From: an uncultured Acidimicrobiales bacterium | GTDB lineage: Bacteria; Actinomycetota; Acidimicrobiia; Acidimicrobiales; SZUA-35 | NCBI GenBank assembly: GCA_937922785.1 | Contig: CALAJQ010000004.1 | Location: forward strand, 62,001-126,000 | DNA length: 64,000 nt | Reading direction: 5' to 3' | Shown: piece by piece, positions 1 to 7,949 of the stretch | Position numbering within the stretch: the stretch's first letter is position 1 | How the letters are laid out: each line of letters starts with the position of its first letter | Made by a program: the position numbers and the translations under genes | Notes under the pieces: generated by a model | Seen by the model: the letters and a program-made list of their open reading frames with translations, nothing else | Told to the model about the DNA's origin: nothing | Databases searched by the model: none

Positions 1-1
1 A

Positions 2-172
2 GCCAACCGAGAACCCGGCGCGATTCAATATGATCGAGTCGAATGGGTCCCATCTAACCACGATGGTAGAACGGGCCAGGCAAACATCAAGACCGCTGAC
101 CGGGTTATGTGGGCAGCCGAGTTACAGCGTCAGTCACGCCATAGCGTCAGTCAAGGAGAGAAATGTCGGTAG
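2..172 (+). CDS. 3' end of an unidentified upstream gene (partial)
   Basis: Frame 2 is open from the left edge of the window to a TAG at 170-172, about 56 codons, and reads like ordinary protein with charged and aromatic residues (for example YDRVEWVPSNHDGRTGQ). If real, it is the C-terminus of a gene that begins outside the window and overlaps the hisC start by 10 bases, a common arrangement in this compact sequence. The family is not recognised. The alternative is non-coding leader of hisC that is open by chance; 56 stop-free codons give moderate support only. Confidence 0.42.
   Translation, partial: ANREPGAIQYDRVEWVPSNHDGRTGQANIKTADRVMWAAELQRQSRHSVSQGEKCR
126..153. repeat. 11-bp direct repeat ahead of hisC
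   Basis: AGCGTCAGTCA occurs at 126-136 and 143-153, a period of 17 bases, directly before the AAGGAGAG ribosome-binding site (153-160) of hisC. It is one of several two-copy short duplications with periods of 16-31 bases in this window. It may be a slippage product with no function, or part of the end of the preceding reading frame. Confidence 0.6.
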
Positions 173-1260
173 GAAAAGTAAGACCATCGGTTGCAGCCCT
201 TGCCGCATACCGACCGGGCAAAGGCACCAAACAGGCTGAAGCCGAACATGGGATCGAAGACGCCATCAAGCTTGCGTCCAACGAAAACCCCTATGACCCT
301 GTTCCCGCTGTCCTGGAAGCAGTAACCGCGGCCAGTGCCGGTGTAAATCGCTACGCCGATCATCGTGCGCTCGAGCTACGCCAGACCTTGGCTAGTTGGC
401 TGGGCGTAGAAGCTGAACAGGTAGCCGTCGGCTGCGGGTCAGTAGGCCTAATCCAGCAGCTATGCCTTACCTACGTCGACCCTGGAGATGAAGTTGTGTA
501 TCCGTGGATCAGCTTCGAGGCCTACCCGGTGTGTGTGAAAATGATGGGCGGCATTGGAGTTTGCCCGCCCTTGGTAAACCACGCGTTCGATATGGACGCC
601 GTGGCGGCCGCCGTCACCAACAAGACCAAACTGGTCTTCCTCGCTACGCCCAACAACCCAACTGGCACGGCAATCTCAACCTCACAAATTGCCACGCTTG
701 TGGATTCGATCCCCGACGATGTCATGGTTGTTGTGGATGAGGCATACCGAGAGTTCTGTGATCCCAAATTCGGCGACCCTGTCCAAGACCTGGTGTCCAA
801 GTACCCGAACGTTGTTGTCACCCGAACCTTCTCCAAGGCCTACGGATTGGCCGGCTTGCGAGTTGGCTACGCGGTAGCTCACCCCGATGTAGTTGCCGAG
901 ATTGACAAGATCCTGCTGCCCTTTGCTGTTAACGCTGCCGCCCAAGCGGGGGCGCTGGCCGCACTAAGTTCTTTGGACCAGATCCAAGTGAAGGTGGATG
1001 CATTGCTAGCGGAGCGGACACGGATTGTTTCCACGCTCACCACCGCTGGATGGGACCTACCCGACGCGCAAGCCAACTTCATTTATCTGCCTTTGGGTGA
1101 GCGAACCGCACAGGTGGGGCTGGAACTGGAGAAGCGCGGCATTGTCATTCGCCCCTTTCCCGGTGAAGGCATCAGGGTCACTGTGGGAACGCCCGCAGAA
1201 AACGACCGCTTCCTCACCAACTTGGCGGAAATCGCACAACCGAGCGATCAAGTTGCCTAG
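163..1260 (+). CDS. hisC: Histidinol-phosphate aminotransferase-like PLP enzyme
   Basis: A 365-residue fold-type I aminotransferase. Family knowledge: HisC transfers an amino group from glutamate to imidazole acetol phosphate in histidine synthesis, and some actinobacterial members prefer aromatic 2-oxo acids (Pat). Seen: an N-terminal SNENPYDP motif near residues 38-45, a PNNPTG motif near 165-170, the PLP lysine in FSKAYGLAGLRVGYA (Lys225), and a C-terminal IRPFPGEGIRVTVGT arginine motif. Length is normal for the family. The ATG at 163 follows a strong AAGGAGAG site. It overlaps the next aminotransferase by 8 bases, so the two are probably translated together. No other his genes are present, so an aromatic aminotransferase role cannot be excluded. 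Confidence 0.85.
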   Translation: MSVGKVRPSVAALAAYRPGKGTKQAEAEHGIEDAIKLASNENPYDPVPAVLEAVTAASAGVNRYADHRALELRQTLASWLGVEAEQVAVGCGSVGLIQQLCLTYVDPGDEVVYPWISFEAYPVCVKMMGGIGVCPPLVNHAFDMDAVAAAVTNKTKLVFLATPNNPTGTAISTSQIATLVDSIPDDVMVVVDEAYREFCDPKFGDPVQDLVSKYPNVVVTRTFSKAYGLAGLRVGYAVAHPDVVAEIDKILLPFAVNAAAQAGALAALSSLDQIQVKVDALLAERTRIVSTLTTAGWDLPDAQANFIYLPLGERTAQVGLELEKRGIVIRPFPGEGIRVTVGTPAENDRFLTNLAEIAQPSDQVA

Positions 1261-2437
1261 CTACTCCTCCCTCACTGAGCGGATCAAAGGTAAGGGTGCA
1301 GCAGCCTGGGACGTTCACAAAGCTGCGGCCAAACGTGCTGCTAAGGGCGATGACATCATCTTCCTAAGCATCGGCGATCCGGATTTCTCGACCCCTGAGC
1401 CAATCGTGGAAGCAGCGGTTTCAGCTCTTCGCAACGGCGACACTCACTACAGCGACATTGCCGGGCGCCAACAGCTTCGCAGCGCAATCATCGAGCGGTT
1501 CAATGCCGATACCGGGCTTGGGTTTACTACCAGCAACGTCGTGGCGCTGCCCGGAACTCAAAACAGTCTGTTTGCAGCGGCCTCATGCTTACTTGAGACC
1601 GGCGATGAGGTTCTTGCCTTCGAGCCGATGTACGTGACTTACGAGGCAACCCTCGGAGCTGGCGGCGCTGCGGTCGTGACTATGCCGATGGCCGCCGACG
1701 ATGGCTTCAGACCAAGTCCAAGCCTGGTTGCGGCCGCTATCACACCTCGGACCAAGGCCATTGCGCTGACTACTCCGTCTAACCCGACCGGGGTTGTTGC
1801 TAGGCGAGAAGAGCTGGAGGGGATCGCCGAGCTTGCGATTAAGCATGACCTTTGGGTGATCGCAGACGAGGTCTATGCCAGCCTTGTGTTCGAAGGCGAG
1901 CACATTTCCATCGCGTCACTCCCCCAGATGGCCGACCGCACAGTGACTGTAAGCAGCCTGTCTAAGTCTCACGCTATGACCGGTTGGCGCTGCGGATGGC
2001 TGATTGGGCCCTCCGAGCTTTGCGAGCACGTCGCTCGGCTGAACATGCCGATGCTTTATGGCCTTCCGCCGTTTATTCAAGAGGGCGGAATCGTTGGACT
2101 CGCTCAAGCCGATGAGATCGTCCACCAGATGAGAGACACATATCGGCGACGCCGCGATCTGGTCGCTGACGGTCTGGCCCAGGCCGTCGACCTGCCAATC
2201 CTGGTGCCCGACGCTGGCATGTACGTGATGGCTGACGTGCGGCAACACGGGATGACCAGCTCGGAGTTTTCCTGGATGCTGCTAGATAGCAAAGGGGTTT
2301 CGGCTTTGGATGCCGAAGCGTTCGGCCCTTCAGCCGCCGGCTGGCTCCGCCTTGCCTACACCGTTGGCGAAGAGCAGCTACAAGAAGCCTGCCGACGAAT
2401 AGTCGAACTAACTCATGAGTTGGCATCGGCCAAGTGA
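1253..2437 (+). CDS. Class I/II PLP-dependent aminotransferase
   Basis: A 394-residue cytosolic aminotransferase of the aspartate aminotransferase superfamily. Seen: IGDPDFSTPEP near residues 36-46 (substrate loop), TPSNPTG near 170-176, the DEVY motif, the PLP lysine in SSLSKSHAMTGWRCGW (Lys238) and a C-terminal WLRLAYTVGEE arginine motif. The open frame extends upstream inside hisC, but sequence resembling this family begins only at PSYSSLTERIKG, so a TTG start at 1253 overlapping the hisC stop is chosen. Partner and substrate are unknown. Arginine:pyruvate or aspartate/aromatic transaminases are the closest general classes. It converges on the 2593-3462 gene across a repeat cluster. Confidence 0.82.
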   Translation: MPSYSSLTERIKGKGAAAWDVHKAAAKRAAKGDDIIFLSIGDPDFSTPEPIVEAAVSALRNGDTHYSDIAGRQQLRSAIIERFNADTGLGFTTSNVVALPGTQNSLFAAASCLLETGDEVLAFEPMYVTYEATLGAGGAAVVTMPMAADDGFRPSPSLVAAAITPRTKAIALTTPSNPTGVVARREELEGIAELAIKHDLWVIADEVYASLVFEGEHISIASLPQMADRTVTVSSLSKSHAMTGWRCGWLIGPSELCEHVARLNMPMLYGLPPFIQEGGIVGLAQADEIVHQMRDTYRRRRDLVADGLAQAVDLPILVPDAGMYVMADVRQHGMTSSEFSWMLLDSKGVSALDAEAFGPSAAGWLRLAYTVGEEQLQEACRRIVELTHELASAK

Positions 2438-2460
2438 CCTGCCGCCGTCTCGCCTGATCT

Positions 2461-2570
2461 CCGAAATGTCAGCTGTAGGTGACATTTTTCCGAAATGTCA
2501 GCTGTAGGTGACAAAGAGTGTCACCTGGGGCAGAAATTTGGGGGGATTGTCACCTGGGGCAGAAATTTGG
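2461..2570. repeat. Symmetrical paired-repeat cluster, possible two-way terminator
   Basis: A 24-bp unit starting CCGAAATGTCAGCTGT and ending AGGTGACA is present at 2461-2484 and 2490-2513. A different 23-bp unit starting TGTCACCTGGGGCAG and ending AAATTTGG is at 2519-2541 and 2548-2570. Both pairs have a 29-base period, and the AGGTGACA ends (2477-2484, 2506-2513) are perfect inverted partners of the TGTCACCT starts (2519-2526, 2548-2555) about one centre at 2516. The innermost pair can form an 8-bp stem with a 5-base AAGAG loop. It lies between convergent genes, so termination or mRNA 3'-end protection is the simplest role. No long T-run follows. Confidence 0.8.
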
Positions 2571-2592
2571 CGGGGCTAAATCGGCAGTTGGC

Positions 2593-3462
2593 TCAGGCTA
2601 GGTAGTAGGCGGGGTCGCGAGGTTCATCGATCAGACCAAGCGCCACCAAACGATCTTGGGTACTAGCGATCACGGCTAGATCGGTCGGACCGGCACAGTC
2701 CCATTGTGTTTCATCGAACCAGCTTGAGACTTCGACCGGATCCAGGCCATAACGTTCAGAGACGTAGGCGACCCTGTCGGGGTCGGCGGCAAGCTCAGCA
2801 GCCGAAGCGGCCACCAGGTCAAGCATGGTGTCTATCTCTTCCCGACGCTCATTGATGAGATCAACTTCGGCGGTCACCACAAACGAAGGCCATGGCGTCG
2901 GTTGCAGTCCGATCCGACGAAACTCGCCATTGGCCACATATGGAGAGGTGCTTGACCTGTCCCACAGGAAAATCTCGGCGTCGCCTTGGGCCAGCGCCTT
3001 TCGGGCGCCATCTAAGTTTCCAACCTTTACAAAGTCCTCATCAGCGGAAGCAAAACCCATGTCGTCGGCCAGAACGTGAGCCATCAGGTGCGATCCAGAC
3101 CCATAGCGAGAGATTGCGAACCGATGACCAACAAGGTCGGCAAGCACGTAGAGGTCAGAATCGGCAGGAACGTGAATTCCCCATTGAAGAGGCGTCGAGA
3201 CCAACGTGCGGAGAATCCGGGAGGGGTTTCCGGCCGCAATGGCGGCGATCATGCCTTCGGTCAGTGCGGTGGCTATATCTAGCGCGCCCGAAGCGAGGGA
3301 GGTCGCAATCTCTCCTGTCCCGCCGAGGGTGTTTACCCACTTCAGTTCAAGACCCAGATCGGCGTAGGCCGGCGATTCCATCATGAGGTGCCAGGGGAGG
3401 TTGTAATGCTCAGCTACTCCGCCGACCACTAGTTGATTTGGCGTCTCAGCCTTTGAAGTCAC
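2593..3462 (-). CDS. NMT1/THI5-like substrate-binding-fold protein without signal peptide
   Basis: A 289-residue protein with the sequence features of a type II periplasmic binding fold: VGGVAEHYNLPWH at the start, GGTGEIATSLASGALDIATALTEGM near residues 47-71, and GHRFAISRYGSGSHLMAH near 112-129. The family includes NitT/TauT-type solute receptors and the cytosolic Ca3427-like group. Seen: no hydrophobic leader and no lipobox at the N-terminus, and no permease or ATPase gene nearby, so it is probably a cytosolic ligand-binding or enzyme-like member rather than an uptake receptor. The ligand is unknown. It is divergent from cobO with a 42-base gap that must carry both start regions. Confidence 0.7.
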   Translation of the reverse strand: MTSKAETPNQLVVGGVAEHYNLPWHLMMESPAYADLGLELKWVNTLGGTGEIATSLASGALDIATALTEGMIAAIAAGNPSRILRTLVSTPLQWGIHVPADSDLYVLADLVGHRFAISRYGSGSHLMAHVLADDMGFASADEDFVKVGNLDGARKALAQGDAEIFLWDRSSTSPYVANGEFRRIGLQPTPWPSFVVTAEVDLINERREEIDTMLDLVAASAAELAADPDRVAYVSERYGLDPVEVSSWFDETQWDCAGPTDLAVIASTQDRLVALGLIDEPRDPAYYLA

Positions 3463-3504
3463 GATCCAATGCTATTGGCAACTGGCGGCTAGCCTCAGCG
3501 TTCT

Positions 3505-4122
3505 ATGTCACAGGATTCTGGATCACCCGAAATGGCCGCCTCAGAGGACAGCTCAGCCCAAGACAACGTACCAGAAAGCGACCCACGACCTGACGGGCTC
3601 CGCAGCGCGGAGTCACTCGTTGTGGTGAACACGGGCCATGGCAAAGGAAAGAGCTCGTCAGCTTTTGGAATGATGATTCGCTCCGTCGCCCGTGATTGGC
3701 CCACTGCGGTGGTGCAATTTATCAAGTCAGGTAATTGGCAGGTTGGTGAAGAGAAGGTCGGACGCCAGCTTGGCGTTGCGTGGTGGACCGTGGGCGAGGG
3801 CTTCTCTTGGGACTCAGAAGATCTTTCAGAGGACCAGGCCGTGGCTCAAGCGGGCTGGGAGCACTCGAAGTCACTGATGGAAAGTGGCGAGTACCGAACG
3901 CTTATTCTCGACGAGATCACCTACCCGATGAACTGGGGGTGGATCTCAACGGCCGAAGTGGTCGAAGCCATCCAGAATCGCTCGCCGAAGGTAAACGTAA
4001 TCCTGACCGGCCGGGACGCCCCTCAAGAGCTGATTGATGTGGCAGACACCGTCAGTGAAGTGAACAGCATTAAGCACGCCTACGAAAAAGGCATTCGCGC
4101 CAAGAAAGGCATTGACTTCTAG
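3505..4122 (+). CDS. cobO: Cob(I)yrinic acid a,c-diamide adenosyltransferase
   Basis: A 205-residue CobO/BtuR-family protein that adds the 5'-deoxyadenosyl group to the corrinoid cobalt during adenosylcobalamin synthesis or salvage. Seen: a P-loop-like NTGHGKGKSSSAFG at about residues 42-55, VVQFIKSG, an ILDEITYPMNWGW segment, and VILTGRDAPQELIDVADTVSEV followed by KHAYEKGIRAKKGIDF, all characteristic of the family. The first ~35 residues are a low-complexity acidic extension (SQDSGSPEMAASEDSS). No other cobalamin genes are adjacent, which fits a salvage role. The last bases, with the stop, are repeated just downstream. Confidence 0.9.
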   Translation: MSQDSGSPEMAASEDSSAQDNVPESDPRPDGLRSAESLVVVNTGHGKGKSSSAFGMMIRSVARDWPTAVVQFIKSGNWQVGEEKVGRQLGVAWWTVGEGFSWDSEDLSEDQAVAQAGWEHSKSLMESGEYRTLILDEITYPMNWGWISTAEVVEAIQNRSPKVNVILTGRDAPQELIDVADTVSEVNSIKHAYEKGIRAKKGIDF

Positions 4123-4139
4123 GGCATCGGACTTCTAGG
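4114..4139. repeat. Duplicated cobO 3' end
   Basis: GACTTCTAGG, which contains the TAG stop of cobO, occurs at 4114-4123 and again at 4130-4139, a period of 16 bases. The second copy also supplies the stop codon of the opposing YqeY gene (CTA at 4135-4137). This is one of four gene ends in the window where the terminal bases with the stop codon are repeated downstream. Confidence 0.6.
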
Positions 4140-4587
4140 CCAGGCGGGCCTTAACTGCATCGGCCACAGCTCGCCCGTCGGCTCGGCCAGCAACTTTCTG
4201 ATTTACCGCTTTCATCGCTTTGCCCATGTCTGCCTTGGTTGTGATGCCCTCTTCGGCCAAGGTCGCCTCCACCAACTGGATCATCTCCTCATCCGACAGC
4301 TGCGAAGGCAGGTAAGCCTCAAGAACGCCGATCTCGGCTCGTTCGTCGGCGGCCTTGTCGGCCCGATCGCCGGCCTCAAATGCTTCTGCGGCTTCCACCC
4401 TGCGTTTGACCTGGGCGGCGATGACCTTTTGAACTCCGGCGTCGTCAAGTGTCTTGGCACCCTTGCCTGACACTTCTTGCTCCTGCACGGCGGCAATCAC
4501 GGCCCGCAGCGATCGAAGCTTCAACGCATCTCGGGCTTTCATGGCTGCTTTGAGGTCTGTCCGGATTGTGTCCATCAACATGAACAC
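4135..4587 (-). CDS. GatB/YqeY domain protein
   Basis: A 150-residue YqeY-family protein, related to the C-terminal tRNA-binding domain of GatB; free-standing members have no firmly assigned function. Seen: the family start TIRTDLKAAMKARDALKLRSLRAVIAAV, an alanine/charged helical middle, the conserved YLPSQLSDEEM segment, and the end DMGKAMKAVNQKVAGRADGRAVADAVKARL. The GTG start at 4587 gives MFMLMDTIR; an ATG four codons on (4575) is equally possible. It converges on cobO with 12 bases between the stops. Confidence 0.85.
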   Translation of the reverse strand: MFMLMDTIRTDLKAAMKARDALKLRSLRAVIAAVQEQEVSGKGAKTLDDAGVQKVIAAQVKRRVEAAEAFEAGDRADKAADERAEIGVLEAYLPSQLSDEEMIQLVEATLAEEGITTKADMGKAMKAVNQKVAGRADGRAVADAVKARLA

Positions 4588-4599
4588 AACACTACTTGG

Positions 4600-5286
4600 C
4601 TAGTGGGTTCGGTTGATGAAGATTGCGACGTAGGCAATCGAATCAAGCTCGCTCTTGTCTTCCAGGGTTGCCGTCGCTGCGTCGTAGATCGGAAGCTCGA
4701 CTATTTCCACTTTCGATATCAAATCCGCTTTGTGCTTGGAGTCGAAATACTCGGCAAAGCCATGGGAGATGTAGTGAGCCGAGTTGATTCCAATAGCTGC
4801 AGTTGACCCGGGTGCACCTACTCGAAGCAGCTCGCCAAGACACTCTGGGCCCAAGTGGCCGTGTGTGAATGTGCCAACGCTGATCACCCCGCCGCTATAG
4901 AAATTGCTCTCGAGGTCAATCGTCTTGGTGAGATCGGCTTCGATCAGCTTTTGGTAGACCGGGTCGCCATTGGACTGTGTCTTGGTGGACGCAACCTTCA
5001 ACATCTCCGCAGAGATATCAATGCCGTGAATCTCTTCACCTAGCCCGTTCGCGGCGAGCGAAACACCCACAGCGCCGGTGCCGCACCCAACGTCTAAGAC
5101 CGGCCCGCCCGCTGATCCGTACCGTGCGAATAGTTGGGCTACGCCTTCGTGATAGATGTAGCCGTGGGTAGCCAGAAAACCCTCGTCATAAGTCTCGGCC
5201 CAACGGGCATATAGCGCCCGATTGTCCTCTGGTGTCACCAATGAATAGGCGTCGTCAAGGTCGATTGGTTCGTCTTGAATACCCAT
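4600..5286 (-). CDS. Class I SAM-dependent methyltransferase
   Basis: A 228-residue methyltransferase with a Rossmann-type fold. Seen: the SAM-binding motif I GGPVLDVGCGTGAVGVSL near residues 58-75, an acidic motif EIHGIDISAEML, and an ISVGTFTHGHLGPECLGELLRV segment where motif post-I and IV residues lie. The substrate cannot be read from the sequence. The N-terminal DDAYSLVTPEDNRALYARWAETYDEGF resembles small-molecule methylases of the UbiE/Williams-Beuren-like type. It is divergent from the kinase-like gene at 5324 and lies 13 bases upstream of the YqeY gene, so the two may share a transcript. Confidence 0.8.
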   Translation of the reverse strand: MGIQDEPIDLDDAYSLVTPEDNRALYARWAETYDEGFLATHGYIYHEGVAQLFARYGSAGGPVLDVGCGTGAVGVSLAANGLGEEIHGIDISAEMLKVASTKTQSNGDPVYQKLIEADLTKTIDLESNFYSGGVISVGTFTHGHLGPECLGELLRVGAPGSTAAIGINSAHYISHGFAEYFDSKHKADLISKVEIVELPIYDAATATLEDKSELDSIAYVAIFINRTH

Positions 5287-5323
5287 GTTTGGAGACTAGC
5301 CGTGGCCCGCCAGACTTGGGTCG

Positions 5324-6226
5324 GTGGCATCGGATACCCCAGCGGCGGAAATCGACGTAACCGAGGAGCTGGTTAGGTCCTTAGTTGACAGCCAGTTCGG
5401 CGAATACGCCGACCTTGACCTGACGCTGGTTGGCAACGGCTGGGACAACTCGATGTACCGCCTCGGCCCTGATCTTGCGGTTCGGCTTCCCCGGCGCTCG
5501 CTAGCCGCGCCGCTAGTGCTCAACGAGCAGAGGTGGCTACCTGAGCTAGCTAAACGCCTCTCCCTTAACATCGCTACGCCGATCGCATTTGGGAAACCCT
5601 CCGCTGAATACCCATGGCACTGGAGCATCACGCCTTGGTTCGACGGCGTGCCTGCAGCGAAGACCACCCTCGACTCTAAGCAACACGTGGTGTTAGCCCA
5701 GTTCCTGACCCAGTTACACAAGGCGGCGCCGGCCGATGCCCCAGCAAATACACATCGGGGAACACCGCTTTCTTCACGCTATTCCCAAACACTCCGGTAC
5801 TTAGAGGGGTTAACGGATGACATTACTGCCACCGAGGGCTTGTCTTGGACCGTTGACGATCTCAAGCGCAAATGGGATTTGGCCGTGAGCGTCGCCGATT
5901 ACGACGGTGCTCCGGTCTGGCTGCACGGCGATCTTCACCCGCTCAACATCATCGCCAGTGATGGCAAAATTCGAGCCATCATTGACTTTGGAGACATCAC
6001 TTCGGGCGACCCAGCAACCGACATCTCTTCTGCGTGGATGCTCTTTGATCGCCCACAGCTTGTCGAGTTCCGACAGCTGATTGGCTGCGACGACAACACC
6101 TGGCTCAGATCCCAAGGCTGGGCGATCTCGCTAGGCCTCACTTACCTGGCCCATTCCGCAGACAGTCCCGCGATGGCCTCGATGGGTCACAGAGCACTGG
6201 CCACAGCCTTAGACTGGCCCGCTTGA
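5324..6226 (+). CDS. Aminoglycoside phosphotransferase-family kinase
   Basis: A 300-residue protein of the APH/choline-kinase superfamily, which phosphorylates hydroxyls on small molecules. Seen: GNGWDNSMYRLG as the nucleotide loop near residues 38-49, AVRLPRR with the ATP-binding lysine replaced by arginine, the catalytic VWLHGDLHPLNII (Brenner motif), and the metal-binding IIDFGDITSGDPATDIS. This subgroup is usually annotated as an antibiotic kinase, but resistance cannot be claimed. The GTG start at 5324 is the best in frame. It overlaps the following MFS gene by 4 bases (TTGA), so the two are probably coupled. Confidence 0.82.
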   Translation: MASDTPAAEIDVTEELVRSLVDSQFGEYADLDLTLVGNGWDNSMYRLGPDLAVRLPRRSLAAPLVLNEQRWLPELAKRLSLNIATPIAFGKPSAEYPWHWSITPWFDGVPAAKTTLDSKQHVVLAQFLTQLHKAAPADAPANTHRGTPLSSRYSQTLRYLEGLTDDITATEGLSWTVDDLKRKWDLAVSVADYDGAPVWLHGDLHPLNIIASDGKIRAIIDFGDITSGDPATDISSAWMLFDRPQLVEFRQLIGCDDNTWLRSQGWAISLGLTYLAHSADSPAMASMGHRALATALDWPA

Positions 6227-7455
6227 GCGAACGCCCGCCAGTCTCAGAACGCGAGTTCATTTTCCTCCTAGCTGCCATCAGCGCTACAACCGCACTTGGG
6301 ATCGACTTCACCCTCCCGGCCTTCGATGATGTTGAAGAAGCCTTCGCACTGACCAATGCGTCATCGCTGGCGTTAATCGTCACTGTTTACTTTCTTGGTC
6401 TGGCAACAGCCCAAGCGGTAGTCGGGCCTCTAGCCGATCGCTTCGGTCGCAAGGTTGTGCTGAACACAGGTCTGATCATTTACGTGATTGCAGCAATTGC
6501 TTCCGGAGCTGCTCCGTCATTTGGGCTTCTGTTGGCCAGTCGCTTCCTCTGGGGACTAGCCGCCGGAGCACCGCGGGCGATGACACTGGCGATCGCCCGA
6601 GATGTCTACGAGGGCGACCGTATGGCCAAAGTGGTTGCTGCCTCGACGGCGGCCTTTATGATCATCCCCGCCATCGCCCCGCTGCTAGGTCAGGGCGTTT
6701 TGGACGCGACCAACTGGCGGTTTACCTTTACCGCCCCGGGGATCTTGGCGATCGCCTTGGCCCTTTGGGTGCGTCGCTTGCCTGAGACGCTGGCCGAGGA
6801 AGATCGACGACCACTGTCATTCAGCAAGACCAGCCAGGCAATCGGTGCGGTGGTGAGAACGAAGTCGACGTTTGGGTTCGCTCTGGCGATGATGTTTGAC
6901 TTTGCATCCTTCGGATCGTTCCTGTCGAACTCTGCCCAGCTCTTTGATCAGGTCTATGACCGAGATGATTCGTTTGCCATCAGCTTCGGCGGAATGAGCA
7001 TCATCGTCGGACTTGTCACCTTCTTCGGCAGCCGTTTAGTAACAAAGACCGGTGTAACGCGGATGTTGAACATAGTGTTGCCCCTTAGCGTCTTTGGAGC
7101 CGCTGCCGCATTTGCGATTTCGGTGCTTGCCGACGGCGCTCCGTCGTTCTGGCCCTGGTTCGGACTGGTCACATTCATTAACGCAGTACGAACGCTTATG
7201 AACTCGTTGATCGCGTCGGAAGCTATGGGGCCGATGGGTGCTCTAGCCGGGACCGCAGCGGCGGTAACAGGCGTTCTGCAGATGGGTGGAGGTGCCCTTC
7301 TGGCGACCCTTACCGACCGATTCATCGCAGGATCGGTCACACCGCTAATGGCCGCATATCTGGCCTATGGAACCGCCAGCTGGATCGCAGTCCGCTTCGC
7401 TGAAAAGCACAAAGCTGCCGATCTCGCAGCCGCAGCCGCTGCAGCCGCCAGCTAG
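6223..7455 (+). CDS. MFS drug-resistance-type transporter (Bcr/CflA-like)
   Basis: A 410-residue inner-membrane major facilitator with about 12 hydrophobic segments. Seen: the MFS motif A-like loop VVGPLADRFGRKVVLN near residues 66-81 and ASRFLWGLAAGAPRAMTLAIARD, as in Bcr/CflA and related 12-TM exporters. Proton antiport of a small molecule is expected from the family; the substrate is unknown. The TTG start at 6223 overlaps the stop of the upstream kinase gene (TTGA), which suggests both belong to one function such as detoxification or export. The C-terminus is an alanine-rich tail. The stop overlaps the convergent DoxX stop in a CTAG palindrome. Confidence 0.83.
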   Translation: MSERPPVSEREFIFLLAAISATTALGIDFTLPAFDDVEEAFALTNASSLALIVTVYFLGLATAQAVVGPLADRFGRKVVLNTGLIIYVIAAIASGAAPSFGLLLASRFLWGLAAGAPRAMTLAIARDVYEGDRMAKVVAASTAAFMIIPAIAPLLGQGVLDATNWRFTFTAPGILAIALALWVRRLPETLAEEDRRPLSFSKTSQAIGAVVRTKSTFGFALAMMFDFASFGSFLSNSAQLFDQVYDRDDSFAISFGGMSIIVGLVTFFGSRLVTKTGVTRMLNIVLPLSVFGAAAAFAISVLADGAPSFWPWFGLVTFINAVRTLMNSLIASEAMGPMGALAGTAAAVTGVLQMGGGALLATLTDRFIAGSVTPLMAAYLAYGTASWIAVRFAEKHKAADLAAAAAAAAS

Positions 7456-7817
7456 TTATTACCGAGCAGCGCAACTATGTAAACGACAGTCATGAGCCCC
7501 ATCACAATTGCTGGCACGGCATCTTTGATCGTGTCGCCTGCCTTGAGATGAGCCTGCACCGCCAACACCATCGTGACGATCAGCCCAAGCGCAGCGATCA
7601 CACCAAGCCACTCGCCATCCCCCGGAGAGCTAGCCGCTCCGAAAATGAGGCCAATGCCACCAGCGACCTCAGCTGCACCAATCAGCATGCGTTTGTCTGC
7701 TGCACCGACGTGAGTGAGCATGTCCACCGCCATCTGTTGGGCGGAGAGCTTCATAACCCCAGTCATCAAAAAGCCTAGTCCAGCGACGACTCCGACGATC
7801 CACGCAAGCGTTCCCAT
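7452..7817 (-). CDS. DoxX-family small membrane protein
   Basis: A 121-residue protein with four predicted transmembrane helices: WIVGVVAGLGFLMTGVMKL, MLIGAAEVAGGIGLIFGAA, GVIAALGLIVTMVLAVQAH and AIVMGLMTVVYIVALLG. Spacing and length match DoxX-like proteins, integral membrane proteins linked to redox and quinone chemistry with variable roles. A GAGGG element stands 7 bases before the ATG on the minus strand. No neighbouring gene clarifies its function. The region just upstream carries a 16-base tandem duplication. Confidence 0.75.
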   Translation of the reverse strand: MGTLAWIVGVVAGLGFLMTGVMKLSAQQMAVDMLTHVGAADKRMLIGAAEVAGGIGLIFGAASSPGDGEWLGVIAALGLIVTMVLAVQAHLKAGDTIKDAVPAIVMGLMTVVYIVALLGNN

Positions 7818-7844
7818 TAGTTCCCTCTTAAGTTGTAGGCGACA

Positions 7845-7876
7845 GTCTTGCAGCTACTAGGTCTTGCAGCTACTGG
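7845..7876. repeat. 16-bp tandem duplication upstream of the DoxX gene
   Basis: GTCTTGCAGCTACTAG at 7845-7860 is repeated with one change (TACTGG) at 7861-7876, end to end. It lies in the 132-base gap between the DoxX and glyoxalase-like genes, both on the minus strand. No promoter or hairpin is obvious around it. Confidence 0.65.
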
Positions 7877-7949
7877 GCGCAACCTTTCGGGCTGACCCTG
7901 AATGAACCATAGCTAGGGACCAATCCCAGTTCGCCGATGGTGCAGCCCT

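Noticed and set aside
1025-1252. Long frame giving a 470-residue aminotransferase starting inside hisC
   Set aside because: Family sequence begins only at the TTG at 1253; the first ~76 residues are a shadow of hisC in another frame.
2461-2570. CRISPR-like array of 24-29-base repeats
   Set aside because: There are only two copies of each of two different units with 5-6-base gaps, no spacers of 30 bases and no cas gene; hairpin symmetry explains it better.
2892-3386. Open frame of 164 codons on the plus strand
   Set aside because: It lies wholly opposite the substrate-binding-like gene and has Arg/Pro/His-rich composition typical of a shadow frame.
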